Assembly: GCA_026713205.1 (NCBI GenBank)
Contig: JAPOOY010000148.1
Span: 1 to 6,528 of the forward strand
Direction of reading: 5' to 3'
Origin: Bdellovibrionales bacterium
GTDB lineage: Bacteria > Bdellovibrionota > Bdellovibrionia > Bdellovibrionales > UBA1609
Length of the DNA: 6,528 bases
In this document: positions 1-6,528 of the stretch, piece by piece
Layout: the number at the start of each line of letters is the position of its first letter
Position numbering within the stretch: position 1 is the first letter of the stretch
Made by a program: the position numbers and the translations under genes
The notes under the pieces: generated by a model
The model's input: the letters and a program-made list of their open reading frames with translations, nothing else
Told to the model about the DNA's origin: nothing
The model's database searches: none

Positions 1-1
1 T

Positions 2-2275
2 AAGATTGAAGCTCAAAGGTTATTGATTTTCAGATTGATTAACATTAAAAAAATAGACAAAGCAGAAGAAGAATTAGAGTCATTGATTGCAGATCAAGGG
101 AATAATATATTCAATTTAATTTTGAAATCAAAAATTGCGAACTATAAGGGGGAATCAGATAAAAAAATCCAATATCTTGAAGAAGCATATAATCTACTAC
201 AAAGAAATAATGTGCATGTTAGGGATATGAAACATCTTGCGGATGAGTTGTACTATTCAAAAATGTATGAAATGAGTGAATCTCTCTTGGAAAAAGTGAC
301 AAATAATAATCTTAACCATCATCCTGAGATTTTTCAGTTATTGCACGCATATTTTGAAAACGGAAAAAACAAAAAAGCTATCAGTTTGGCAAAAAATTTA
401 CTTAAGGAGTTTCCTCATAGAACAGAACCCGTTAATATTTTATTTCTTATTTATGAAAGTTTGGGTAACAGAGAAAAGGCGATACAGTGTTATGAGAAAT
501 TTATTAGCGTTAATTCTGAAAATGACTTGATAAAAATAGACTTGGTTTTTGCCTATGTAAGAAATGAACAACTCTCAAAAGCTAAGGAGCTTTTAAACAC
601 TCAGTTTAATTTAAATAAATTATCATCTGATTGGATAAACAAACTTGCGATAGCTTATAGTCAAGTCGGAAACCTCAAAAAAGCGTTAGAGATTCAATAT
701 CAAAATATTAAAAACAACCCCAATAATCTAGAATTGCAAAATGTATATATAGGGCTGGTTAGTTTTAGGAAAAGACAAGATAATGAATGGCTGGTTCCGC
801 CGAATAAAGTGAGTTTAGATTGTTATGTAAAAATCAAAGAAACAATCACTCACCAGGAAATGGAAATTCCTGCTATAGAGAAAGATGCCGATATATACAC
901 TCCGGATCATGAACTTTCTAGAAAATTATTGGGGAAAAAAGTAGGGGATATAATACAATCTGGAGTTGCGCAATATCAAATTATGGAAATTAAAAACAAA
1001 TATATTCAAAAATTTCAGGAGATCATAAAGGAAGCCAATTTAAAGTTTCCGTCAAATACTTTCATGAGAACAATTTCAGTACCAACAGACACAAGCTCAG
1101 AGAGTTTATCATCAATTCTTAAAAAATTTATGTCAGATCCTCCACAGCGGAAAAAGCAATTGAATGAACTGTTTAAATACTATAGGAGAGGTGAAATAAA
1201 TATTGGTTTTATGTCAAGAATTATAGGAAAGCATCCTGTTGAAGTAATGGAAGGATTAATTCAGTCGTCAGAACATAAATTCATATCCTCTATAACCGGA
1301 GGAGAGAATGAAAATTGTCAAAAAGACTTAGAGAATAAATCTGATATTGTTATTGATCTATCAGCTCTTATTGTGCTTCATTGGATACAACTGGAAAAAT
1401 ATATGGAGAAAGGAGGGTTCAATCTCTATGTATGTCAACCCACAATAGATTCTTTAAAAGAGTTGATACGAAAAAGAGAATCGCATTCCAAAGATGGCTT
1501 ACTAACAGTCTTCACTGACGAGAATAACGGGCTGGTCAAGGATTATATGTCACCGGAGAAAGTAACAGAGAATTTAAATTTCCTAATGAAAATAAAAAAA
1601 TGGAGTGAAGAACATTGTAAAATAAAATCCATATCTGATTCATTTATAATGAGTAGAAGAAAAAAAATGCAATGGGAGAAGATTATTGGAAAAGAATTTC
1701 TTGATCCTTTGTTGACAGCTCATAATGAGGACAACACAATTCTTTTATGTGAAGATGGATTATCAGGCATGGTTTCTAAGAATGTGTTTCAAATTTCAAG
1801 AGTTAGATTGTTTGATATGATTGAGTATTTTGAAAAGCAAGTCATTATCGATAATAATGAGGCAATTCGGTTTAAATCTGAATTGGTAAAATTAAACCAG
1901 TCTTATATATCAATTGATCATAAGATACTGCTCTATTCGCTAAAAGAGTCTGAATATGAAATCAGTGACACCCGATTCCAAAGAGGTTTATACTTTCTTG
2001 GGCCTATTTCTTTGTTACAGGGGATTATCAGAGTCATTGCTGATTTTCTAGTAGCTTTATCCCAAGAGTCATCTCTTTTACCTTATAATGAAAAAGTTAT
2101 TACAAAAGAGGTTCTAAACAAAGCTTCTTTTGGAAGGCATCCAGACTATGTATCCAAACAATTGATTCAGTTGGTGAAATTGAAAACTCACTTATTGCCT
2201 ATCAATCAAAGCAGAATATGTAACAATATTAAAGAATGGCGAAATGAAAAAGCGCATTATTTGGTGTTACCTTAA
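2..2275 (+). CDS. TPR-GreAB-C-PIN protein with possible C-terminal HEPN module, 5' partial
   Basis: The frame is open to the window edge (757 codons visible), so the gene begins upstream; the TTG at 23 is probably internal. Numbering is from the first full codon at 2. Residues about 1-260 are helical TPR-like pairs with the usual Ala/Gly/Tyr spacing. Residues about 270-336 resemble the GreA/GreB C-terminal domain: the segment around HELSRKLLGKKVGD, then QYQIMEIKNKY, matches the family pattern of a fixed LLGKKVGD turn and a closing strand. Residues about 447-612 look like a PIN nuclease, with candidate metal-binding acids D452 (VIDLSAL), E487 (LKELI), D568 (LDPLLTAH) and E584/D585 (ILLCEDG). 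The tail, about 637-757, is mostly helical and ends with R747-N-E-K-A-H752, the R-X4-H form seen in HEPN RNases. Family knowledge: TPR-GreAB-C-PIN proteins are predicted conflict-system effectors. Inference: an RNA-cleaving toxin or defence protein, possibly targeted to RNA polymerase. Its genomic partner is not visible. The gene is AT-richer than dnaJ and dnaK, which hints at horizontal transfer. Confidence 0.8.
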   Translation, partial: KIEAQRLLIFRLINIKKIDKAEEELESLIADQGNNIFNLILKSKIANYKGESDKKIQYLEEAYNLLQRNNVHVRDMKHLADELYYSKMYEMSESLLEKVTNNNLNHHPEIFQLLHAYFENGKNKKAISLAKNLLKEFPHRTEPVNILFLIYESLGNREKAIQCYEKFISVNSENDLIKIDLVFAYVRNEQLSKAKELLNTQFNLNKLSSDWINKLAIAYSQVGNLKKALEIQYQNIKNNPNNLELQNVYIGLVSFRKRQDNEWLVPPNKVSLDCYVKIKETITHQEMEIPAIEKDADIYTPDHELSRKLLGKKVGDIIQSGVAQYQIMEIKNKYIQKFQEIIKEANLKFPSNTFMRTISVPTDTSSESLSSILKKFMSDPPQRKKQLNELFKYYRRGEINIGFMSRIIGKHPVEVMEGLIQSSEHKFISSITGGENENCQKDLENKSDIVIDLSALIVLHWIQLEKYMEKGGFNLYVCQPTIDSLKELIRKRESHSKDGLLTVFTDENNGLVKDYMSPEKVTENLNFLMKIKKWSEEHCKIKSISDSFIMSRRKKMQWEKIIGKEFLDPLLTAHNEDNTILLCEDGLSGMVSKNVFQISRVRLFDMIEYFEKQVIIDNNEAIRFKSELVKLNQSYISIDHKILLYSLKESEYEISDTRFQRGLYFLGPISLLQGIIRVIADFLVALSQESSLLPYNEKVITKEVLNKASFGRHPDYVSKQLIQLVKLKTHLLPINQSRICNNIKEWRNEKAHYLVLP

Positions 2276-2384
2276 CAGTTAAAATTACTTTGGCCCCCGA
2301 TCTTTTTCAACCAGCCAGGGAGGGCAAAATTATAGGGAAGCCAACGGAAAAAAGAACATAACAGGTTAAGCAAGAGGAGATGAG

Positions 2385-2410
2385 GGCCTGTCCCCAGGGC
2401 CACTGTTTTA
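2385..2410 (+). terminator. possible intrinsic terminator downstream of the TPR-PIN gene
   Basis: GGCCTG (2385-2390) can pair with CAGG-CC (2395-2401, one bulged G) across a 4-nt loop, and is followed by ACTGTTTTA. It lies about 110 bp after the stop at 2275. The bulge and the short T run make it weak. No better terminator is seen nearer the gene. Confidence 0.3.
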
Positions 2411-2437
2411 ATTAAGCGGGGTTGTGAAAAGATAATT

Positions 2438-2569
2438 ATGTGGGATGACTTTGAGGGGGCTTTTGATCCCCCTGATACAGAAGCTCAAATATATAGTAAG
2501 CTTTTTGAGTTTAAAGAAGGGCTGTTTTTTGAATCTATACAGAAAGAGGTTTGTTTTACCTGTTTTTAA
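2438..2569 (+). CDS. doubtful 43-residue ORF, unknown product
   Basis: ATG at 2438 opens 43 codons, beginning MWDDFEGAFDPPDTEAQ and ending CFTCF. The composition is acidic and aromatic, plausible for a protein, but I recognise no family. No clear Shine-Dalgarno sequence precedes the ATG. The frame is open upstream only to 2384, without a better start. A 6-bp hairpin (AGGGGG 2454-2459 with CCCCCT 2468-2473) lies inside it. It could be a chance ORF, a small accessory gene or the tail of a decayed one. It is listed because it is the only protein-like frame in the 2276-2599 stretch, which otherwise shows nothing I can name. Confidence 0.2.
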   Translation: MWDDFEGAFDPPDTEAQIYSKLFEFKEGLFFESIQKEVCFTCF

Positions 2570-2593
2570 AATCACGCAAATTTTTCCCGAACA

Positions 2594-2622
2594 CAAAAAA
2601 ACCCTTGTAATTACAAGGGTTA
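2594..2622 (-). terminator. intrinsic terminator of the tRNA-Thr/tRNA-Tyr operon
   Basis: Positions 2600-2621 form a perfect 22-bp palindrome (AACCCTTGTAA and its complement). Read on the - strand, this stem is followed at once by a run of T (plus-strand A run 2595-2600). It sits about 10 bp past the encoded CCA of tRNA-Tyr, exactly where the tRNA transcript should end. On the + strand it is followed by A, so it should work only for the tRNAs. Confidence 0.85.
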
Positions 2623-2631
2623 AAAAAACGG

Positions 2632-2717
2632 TGGTGGGGAGAGCAGGATTCGAACCTGCGTAGGCGTAAGCCAGCGATTTTACAGACCGCCCCCTTTAGC
2701 CACTCGGGCATCTCCCC
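2632..2717 (-). tRNA. tRNA-Tyr(GUA)
   Basis: The - strand folds as a class II tRNA. The acceptor stem is GGGGAGA/TCTCCCC, the discriminator is A, and CCA is encoded (plus positions 2632-2634). The anticodon stem is GCGGT/ATCGC around the loop CTGTAAA, with anticodon GTA at plus 2681-2683. The long variable arm has a GGC/GCC stem, and the T arm is GCAGG-TTCGAAT-CCTGC. The total is 86 nt with CCA, normal for tRNA-Tyr. It is the second gene of a two-tRNA transcript, 3 nt after tRNA-Thr. Confidence 0.97.
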
Positions 2718-2720
2718 TGC

Positions 2721-2796
2721 TGGTGCTGGGCAAGGGAATCGAACCCCCAACCGGCTGATTACAAATCAGCTGCTCTACCAATTGAGCTAACCCAGC
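2721..2796 (-). tRNA. tRNA-Thr(UGU)
   Basis: The - strand gives a 76-nt class I tRNA. The acceptor stem GCTGGGT/GCCCAGC has one G-U pair at its base, the discriminator is A, and CCA is encoded at plus 2721-2723. The D arm is GCTC/GAGC. The anticodon stem GCTGA/TCAGC encloses TTTGTAA, with anticodon TGT at plus 2761-2763. The T loop is TTCGATT on a stem with two G-U pairs. A Thr-Tyr pairing of tRNA genes is common in bacteria, often near tuf. No tRNA-Gly or tuf follows here, because the transcript ends at the terminator near 2600. Confidence 0.97.
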
Positions 2797-2807
2797 CTGA
2801 AGAGACA

Positions 2808-2836
2808 ATCATATAGCATAAAGAGCATAGGCTCAA
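2808..2836 (-). promoter_or_regulatory. sigma70-type promoter of the tRNA operon
   Basis: On the - strand TTGAGC (plus 2831-2836) and TATGAT (plus 2808-2813) are separated by exactly 17 bp. They match the -35 consensus at 4 of 6 bases and the -10 consensus at 5 of 6. Transcription would start about 5 nt before the mature 5' end of tRNA-Thr, which is right for a tRNA operon. Confidence 0.7.
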
Positions 2837-2862
2837 ATTCATTTTATTTCTCTTTTGCTCCT

Positions 2863-2890
2863 CTGAATGATTACATGTATCGCCAAAACT
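2863..2890 (+). repeat. 28-bp direct repeat, copy 1
   Basis: The first of two identical 28-bp copies, starting CTGAATGATTACATG and ending CGCCAAAACT. It contains the 8-bp palindrome TACATGTA. It lies between the divergent tRNA promoter and dnaJ. The flanking bases differ from those of copy 2, so the identity is limited to these 28 bp. It could be an operator pair or a recent local duplication. Confidence 0.9.
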
Positions 2891-2922
2891 CATCCAACAG
2901 CCAAATCCGCAAAAAAGAACAA

Positions 2923-2950
2923 CTGAATGATTACATGTATCGCCAAAACT
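2923..2950 (+). repeat. 28-bp direct repeat, copy 2
   Basis: Exact second copy, 60 bp after the first and separated from it by 32 bp of unlike sequence. Its last base is also the first T of a TTGACG hexamer (2950-2955) that could be a -35 element for dnaJ. No good -10 is seen at the right spacing. A GC hairpin (GCGGG 2955-2959 with CCCGC 2969-2973) follows directly. Confidence 0.9.
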
Positions 2951-2996
2951 TGACGCGGGAGCCTTTTGCCCGCACTTTAAGCTGTGAGGAGTTCTT

Positions 2997-4112
2997 ATGT
3001 CCCAAAGGGATTATTATGAGGTTTTATCTGTTAATCGGGAGGCCTCCGGTGAAGAAATCAAAAAAGCCTATAGAAAACTGGCTCTTAAATATCACCCTGA
3101 TCGTAACCAGGGGGATAAGGCTATGGAGGAAAAATTCAAGGAAGCCTCTGAAGCCTATGAAGTTCTAAGAGATCCGGAAAAACGCTCTCAGTATGATCGT
3201 TTTGGCCATAGCGCCTTTAATGGCCAGGGAGCAAACTTCCAGGATGTGGGAGATATTTTCTCGCATTTTCAGGAAATTTTTGGAGATGCCGGTTTTTTTG
3301 GAGGAGGTTTCAGTCAGGGATTTGACAATATCTTCTCTTCCGGTTTTTCGTCTTCATCCTCCCGGAGAGGAGCGGATCTTAAATACAATTTGGGATTGGA
3401 ACTCAAAGAAGTCTTAACGGGAGTAAACAAGAAAATCTCCTTCCACGGAGAAGTGGCCTGCTCCCCCTGTAGAGGATCAGGGGCAAAACCCGGCACCAAT
3501 AAAGTCACCTGTCAAACCTGCAAAGGAAAGGGGCAAATTTTTCAAAGAAAAGGGTTTTTCTCCTTTTCCAGCGTCTGTCCCAAATGCCAAGGGCAGGGAG
3601 CTGTCCTGGAAACACCTTGCGCTGAATGTCATGGACGAGGCAAAACCAGGAAAAAGCGTACTCTCACCGTTAACATCCCTCCTGGGGTCACTACAGGAAC
3701 CCGTCTCCGTATGAAGGGAGAGGGAGAGCCTGGAGCTTCAGGCAATTTATATGGGGATCTCTATGTGGACATTCAATTAAAGAAACATCCTGTCTTTGAA
3801 AAATCGGGAAAAGACTTGAAAACACAAGTGCTTATCACCTATCTCCAAGCTCTTCTGGGTACAGAGAAGATCATTAAAGGCTTAAGTGGAGAGGAAAAAC
3901 TCACCATCCCCCCGGGAACACAGCCTAATGATATTCTCCTCATTCCAAAAATGGGGTTGCCAGGTGTTCAAGACCCCCGCCGAGGAGACCTGATCTGCGA
4001 AATAAAGGTGGAAATACCTAAAAAGCTGAAGAAAAAAGAGGAGGAACTCCTGAGAGAAATCGCAAAATTGAAAAAAAGCTCTATCTTCCCCGGTAAACAG
4101 AAACTTTTTTAA
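2997..4112 (+). CDS. dnaJ: chaperone protein DnaJ (type I Hsp40)
   Basis: Co-chaperone that brings unfolded polypeptides to DnaK in the cytoplasm and stimulates its ATPase. The 371-residue product is complete and of usual length. The J domain is at about 4-72 with the HPD motif at 33-35. A Gly/Phe-rich segment at about 75-125 ends in a serine run. The zinc-binding centre has four CxxCxGxG repeats starting at C155, C172, C194 and C208. C-terminal substrate-binding and dimerisation domains follow, including the NIPPGV and TIPPGTQ segments. The ATG at 2997 is chosen because TGAGGAG ends 5 nt before it and the J domain begins at once. The neighbour downstream is dnaK, 245 bp away on the same strand, the reverse of the common dnaK-dnaJ order. 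No CIRCE element (TTAGCACTC-N9-GAGTGCTAA) is seen upstream; two 28-bp repeats are there instead. Confidence 0.98.
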   Translation: MSQRDYYEVLSVNREASGEEIKKAYRKLALKYHPDRNQGDKAMEEKFKEASEAYEVLRDPEKRSQYDRFGHSAFNGQGANFQDVGDIFSHFQEIFGDAGFFGGGFSQGFDNIFSSGFSSSSSRRGADLKYNLGLELKEVLTGVNKKISFHGEVACSPCRGSGAKPGTNKVTCQTCKGKGQIFQRKGFFSFSSVCPKCQGQGAVLETPCAECHGRGKTRKKRTLTVNIPPGVTTGTRLRMKGEGEPGASGNLYGDLYVDIQLKKHPVFEKSGKDLKTQVLITYLQALLGTEKIIKGLSGEEKLTIPPGTQPNDILLIPKMGLPGVQDPRRGDLICEIKVEIPKKLKKKEEELLREIAKLKKSSIFPGKQKLF

Positions 4113-4148
4113 TAAGAAATCTTGACTAAAGGAGAATTGTCTCAACAC

Positions 4149-4182
4149 TTAGCTTATAATAGGCATTTTATGCAGTTAAGCT
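4149..4182 (+). promoter_or_regulatory. nested inverted repeat with TATAAT box between dnaJ and dnaK
   Basis: AGCTTA (4151-4156) and TAAGCT (4177-4182) form an outer inverted repeat. GCAT (4163-4166) and ATGC (4170-4173) form an inner hairpin. A perfect TATAAT (4155-4160) overlaps the left arm. No good -35 lies 16-18 bp upstream; TTGACT at 4122-4127 is 27 bp away. It could be a dnaK promoter/operator or a structured leader. The rest of the 4113-4357 gap shows two agttgaaat repeats (4199-4207, 4224-4232) and no convincing gene. Confidence 0.3.
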
Positions 4183-4342
4183 GTTTGTGTGTTATAGGAG
4201 TTGAAATGGGGTCACGAGTAACAAGTTGAAATAGAGATAGCCACTTTGGTTTTTACAGGAGAAAATTGAACAAATTTCACTAAAAGAACTTACATCTTCC
4301 GCTTTTAACAAGGAACTCATGCAAACAACCTACACCAACTAA

Positions 4343-4357
4343 TAAAGGAGCTTTACT
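4343..4357 (+). promoter_or_regulatory. dnaK ribosome binding site inside a weak hairpin
   Basis: AAAGGAG (4344-4350) stands 7 nt before the dnaK ATG and sets the start. It lies within TAAAG-GAG-CTTTA (4343-4355), a 5-bp stem of mainly A-U pairs with the GAG in a 3-nt loop. Such a weak fold could melt with heat, but this is inference. Confidence 0.6.
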
Positions 4358-6286
4358 ATGAGCAAAATTATCGGAATTGACCTGGGAACAACAAATTCAG
4401 TGGTTGCCATTATAGAAAATGAACAGCCTAAAATTCTCACAAACTCGGAAGGCTCCCATACCACTCCTTCTGTTGTAGCCTTTACAAAAGCCGACGAAGT
4501 TTTAATAGGACAGGTTGCCAGACGCCAAGCGGTTAGCAATCCGGAAAATACCATCTACTCCGCAAAGCGCTTTATAGGCCGATCCTTTGCTGAAATCAAA
4601 AACACCATAAAGCAATTTCCTTTTTCAGTGGAAAAAAAATCCAAAGGAGATAATTGTATTTTTAAAGTGAAGGGGAAAGAAATCTCACCGGAAAAGGTTG
4701 GCTCCCTTATCTTATCCAAACTCAAAAAAGATGCTGAAACCTATACCGGTCAAACAATCACGGAAGCCGTCATCACTGTGCCCGCTTATTTCAATGACAC
4801 CCAAAGACAGGCTACAAAAGACGCCGGGCAAATTGCAGGCTTAACAGTCAAACGAATTATCAATGAACCAACCGCGGCGGCTCTCGCCTACGGACTGGAT
4901 AAAAAAGAAAACTGCCAGGTGGCTATCTATGACTTTGGTGGAGGAACTTTTGATATTTCCATTCTTGAAATCGCCGATCAAGTGGTGGAAGTCAAAGCCA
5001 CAAATGGAGACAGTCAGTTGGGAGGGGATGATTTTGATCTGGCCCTCTTAAACTGGATGGCAGAGGATTTTAAGAAACAGGAAGGGATTGATCTCTTACA
5101 GGATAAAATGGCTCTTCAAAGACTGAGAGAAGCTGCGGAAAAAGCCAAAATAGAATTAAGCTCCACTCAGGAGACAACCATTAACCTGCCCTTTATTACA
5201 GCAGGAGAAGCGGGAGCCAAGCACTTGAACATGACTCTGACCCGAACCAAATTTAATCAGCTCACGGAAGAACTGATTGAGCGATCCTTAAAACCCTGTC
5301 AAATCGTCCTGGATGACGCAAAGATGGCCGTGGAAAATATTGATGAAGTCATCCTGGTTGGAGGATCCACTCGTATTCCGGCTGTTCAGGAAGCGGTTAA
5401 AAAGTTTTTCAAAAAAGAGCCCAATCAGTCTGTTAACCCGGATCAAGTGGTCGCTGCCGGAGCGGCTGTGCAGGCCGGAGTGCTCTCTAACACGGTTAAG
5501 GATGTTTTACTGTTGGATGTGACACCTCTTACCCTTGGAATTGAAACTTTAGGTGGCATAATGACTCCTCTCATTCAAAAAAACACAACCATCCCCTCCA
5601 AAAAATCAGAAATATTCTCCACCGCGGATGACAATCAAACCAGTGTCACCATCCATGTTCTCCAGGGAGAGCGAAAAATGGCGGCGGATAATAAAACGCT
5701 GGGTCAGTTTAACCTGACAGATATTCCTCCCGTACCCCGTGGAGTCCCACAAATTGAGGTTTCATTTGATATTGATGCCAATGGAATCACTCTCGTATCC
5801 GCCAAAGATAAAAAAACAGGAAAAACCCAAAAAATACAAATTGAAAAAACCAATCTGTCAGAAGAGGAAATTCAACAATCTATTAAAGAAGCGGAAATAT
5901 ATGAAGAGCGGGATAAAACGCGGCAGGAGATCACTCTCTTGAAAAATGATTCCGATCATCTATGCTATCAAGTGGAAAAACTATTAAAAGAACACAAAGC
6001 CAAAGTGAATGAGAAAATAAAAAAATCAGCGGAAGAGCAAATGAAAAAGCTGAAAGAGCTTTTGAAAATGGAAGAGATTGATACAGAAAATGTCAGAGCG
6101 GCTAAAGAAGATCTTATGAACACATTTCAAAATCTTGGTTCTCAAATTTACAAGACGGGAACTGCCGGAACTGATGAGGCTCCCAAAGAAGAGTCTTCAG
6201 AACCTAAAGAGACTTTAGAAAAAGAGGTTAAACCGGAAACTCCTGACGAACCCATAGATGTCAACTACGATAAAAAAGAGGAGTAA
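4358..6286 (+). CDS. dnaK: chaperone protein DnaK (Hsp70)
   Basis: ATP-driven cytoplasmic chaperone that binds exposed hydrophobic segments and works with DnaJ and GrpE. The 642 residues cover the full family length. The nucleotide-binding domain at about 1-380 shows the phosphate-1 loop [10 protein letters not shown] (5-14), K70, P142, E170 in [11 protein letters not shown], the phosphate-2 loop DFGGGTFD (192-199, T197) and the adenosine motif VGGSTRIP (334-341). The linker is [10 protein letters not shown] (382-391). The beta substrate-binding domain runs to about 505. The helical lid follows to about 600, then a Glu/Pro-rich tail ending DKKEE. An insert at about 75-105 is the form found in Gram-negative Hsp70s. 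The start is supported by AAAGGAG 7 nt upstream. grpE and hrcA are not next to it. No key residue is missing. Confidence 0.99.
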   Translation: MSKIIGIDLGTTNSVVAIIENEQPKILTNSEGSHTTPSVVAFTKADEVLIGQVARRQAVSNPENTIYSAKRFIGRSFAEIKNTIKQFPFSVEKKSKGDNCIFKVKGKEISPEKVGSLILSKLKKDAETYTGQTITEAVITVPAYFNDTQRQATKDAGQIAGLTVKRIINEPTAAALAYGLDKKENCQVAIYDFGGGTFDISILEIADQVVEVKATNGDSQLGGDDFDLALLNWMAEDFKKQEGIDLLQDKMALQRLREAAEKAKIELSSTQETTINLPFITAGEAGAKHLNMTLTRTKFNQLTEELIERSLKPCQIVLDDAKMAVENIDEVILVGGSTRIPAVQEAVKKFFKKEPNQSVNPDQVVAAGAAVQAGVLSNTVKDVLLLDVTPLTLGIETLGGIMTPLIQKNTTIPSKKSEIFSTADDNQTSVTIHVLQGERKMAADNKTLGQFNLTDIPPVPRGVPQIEVSFDIDANGITLVSAKDKKTGKTQKIQIEKTNLSEEEIQQSIKEAEIYEERDKTRQEITLLKNDSDHLCYQVEKLLKEHKAKVNEKIKKSAEEQMKKLKELLKMEEIDTENVRAAKEDLMNTFQNLGSQIYKTGTAGTDEAPKEESSEPKETLEKEVKPETPDEPIDVNYDKKEE

Positions 6287-6418
6287 TGCTTTGGCCTCCA
6301 GTTGACTAAACAGTCCAAAAAAGGGGATCAAAAGCGCTTCCTTATTATACAAACAGCTTTATAATATTATGTAATTTTTGAAGTGGGTGATCAGCTTTCG
6401 GAATGGTACTGAAAACCT

Positions 6419-6528
6419 TTAGACACCGAAGGAAAATCCGCACCCGCAGGTGTCTTTTGCATTGGGATTGGAGAAAACAAAGCCTTTTCCGTTCAATCCC
6501 CCATCAAAGTCAAGAATTGTCCCCATAA
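6419..6528 (-). CDS. A-type iron-sulfur cluster carrier (IscA/ErpA/HesB family), 5' partial
   Basis: Only the last 35 full codons are in the window, read on the - strand and ending with TAA at plus 6421-6419. The visible part ends [21 protein letters not shown], preceded by LDFDGGL. The NPNA and CGCG-SF signature is specific to A-type carriers, which pass Fe-S clusters from the scaffold to apo-proteins. Two of the three cluster-binding cysteines are here; the third lies in the missing N-terminal part. The first ATG visible on the - strand is internal to the domain and not the start. The gene converges on dnaK with a 132-bp gap. IscA, ErpA and SufA cannot be told apart from this fragment. Confidence 0.93.
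   Translation of the reverse strand, partial: MGTILDFDGGLNGKGFVFSNPNAKDTCGCGFSFGV

Noticed and set aside
2373..2415. AGAGGAG followed by ATG at 2380 with an 11-codon ORF
   Set aside because: Too short, and it overlaps the hairpin at 2385-2401. There is no gene downstream for it to act as a leader peptide.
2408..2663. Overlapping ORFs of 62 and 72 residues on opposite strands
   Set aside because: They run into the tRNA terminator or tRNA-Tyr and show no domain-like pattern or ribosome binding site.
2556..2750. 64-residue ORF on the - strand
   Set aside because: It runs through both tRNA genes and the terminator, so it is a chance open frame.
2863..2950. Minimal CRISPR array (28-bp repeats, 32-bp spacer, the sizes of a type I-F array)
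   Set aside because: Only two copies and one spacer. The repeat lacks the usual terminal hairpin form, no cas gene is visible, and the place next to dnaJ fits a regulatory or duplicated site better.
2875..3168. 97-residue ORF on the + strand starting in the 28-bp repeat
   Set aside because: It overlaps the DnaJ J-domain in another frame. Its repeated MYRQN segment comes only from the DNA repeat.
4199..4232. Heat-shock sigma (sigma32) promoter on the - strand (CTTGTT ... CCCCATTT)
   Set aside because: The strand is wrong for dnaK and the spacing is too short, about 8 bp where 11-16 are needed.
6287..6418. Terminator between dnaK and the iron-sulfur carrier gene
   Set aside because: Only weak pairings (GACT/AGTC at about 6304-6315, the ataatattat palindrome) without a stable stem and T run; not strong enough to call.

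Overview
The window looks like part of the chromosome of a diderm (Gram-negative type) bacterium of moderate to low GC content. Its DnaK carries the insert near residues 75-105 that is typical of Gram-negative Hsp70s. Both tRNA genes encode their 3' CCA, and the promoters and ribosome binding sites are of ordinary bacterial type. I cannot name a phylum from this sequence alone.

The left third (2-2275, + strand) is one long gene cut by the window start. It encodes a TPR array, a GreA/GreB C-terminal-like domain and a PIN-like nuclease domain. The helical C-terminus ends in an R-N-x-x-x-H motif of the kind that forms the HEPN ribonuclease active site. This matches the TPR-GreAB-C-PIN proteins linked to bacterial conflict (defence) systems and is the most interesting item here. 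The gene is visibly richer in A+T than the chaperone genes to its right.

The stretch 2276-2599 holds no convincing gene. It has a possible terminator and one weak 43-codon ORF. Next come tRNA-Thr(UGU) and tRNA-Tyr(GUA), both read on the - strand in the order Thr then Tyr, with a good sigma70-type promoter before them and a clear intrinsic terminator after them.

Between that divergent tRNA promoter and dnaJ lie two exact 28-bp direct repeats with a 60-bp period. dnaJ (type I, complete) and dnaK (complete) follow on the + strand, in the less usual order dnaJ then dnaK. They are separated by 245 bp with no grpE or hrcA. The gap holds inverted repeats, a TATAAT box and a weak hairpin that encloses the dnaK Shine-Dalgarno sequence. 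DnaJ would deliver unfolded clients to DnaK and trigger its ATP hydrolysis. The nucleotide exchange factor GrpE must be encoded elsewhere.

At the right edge, convergent with dnaK, is the C-terminal end of an A-type iron-sulfur carrier (IscA/ErpA/HesB family), cut by the window end.
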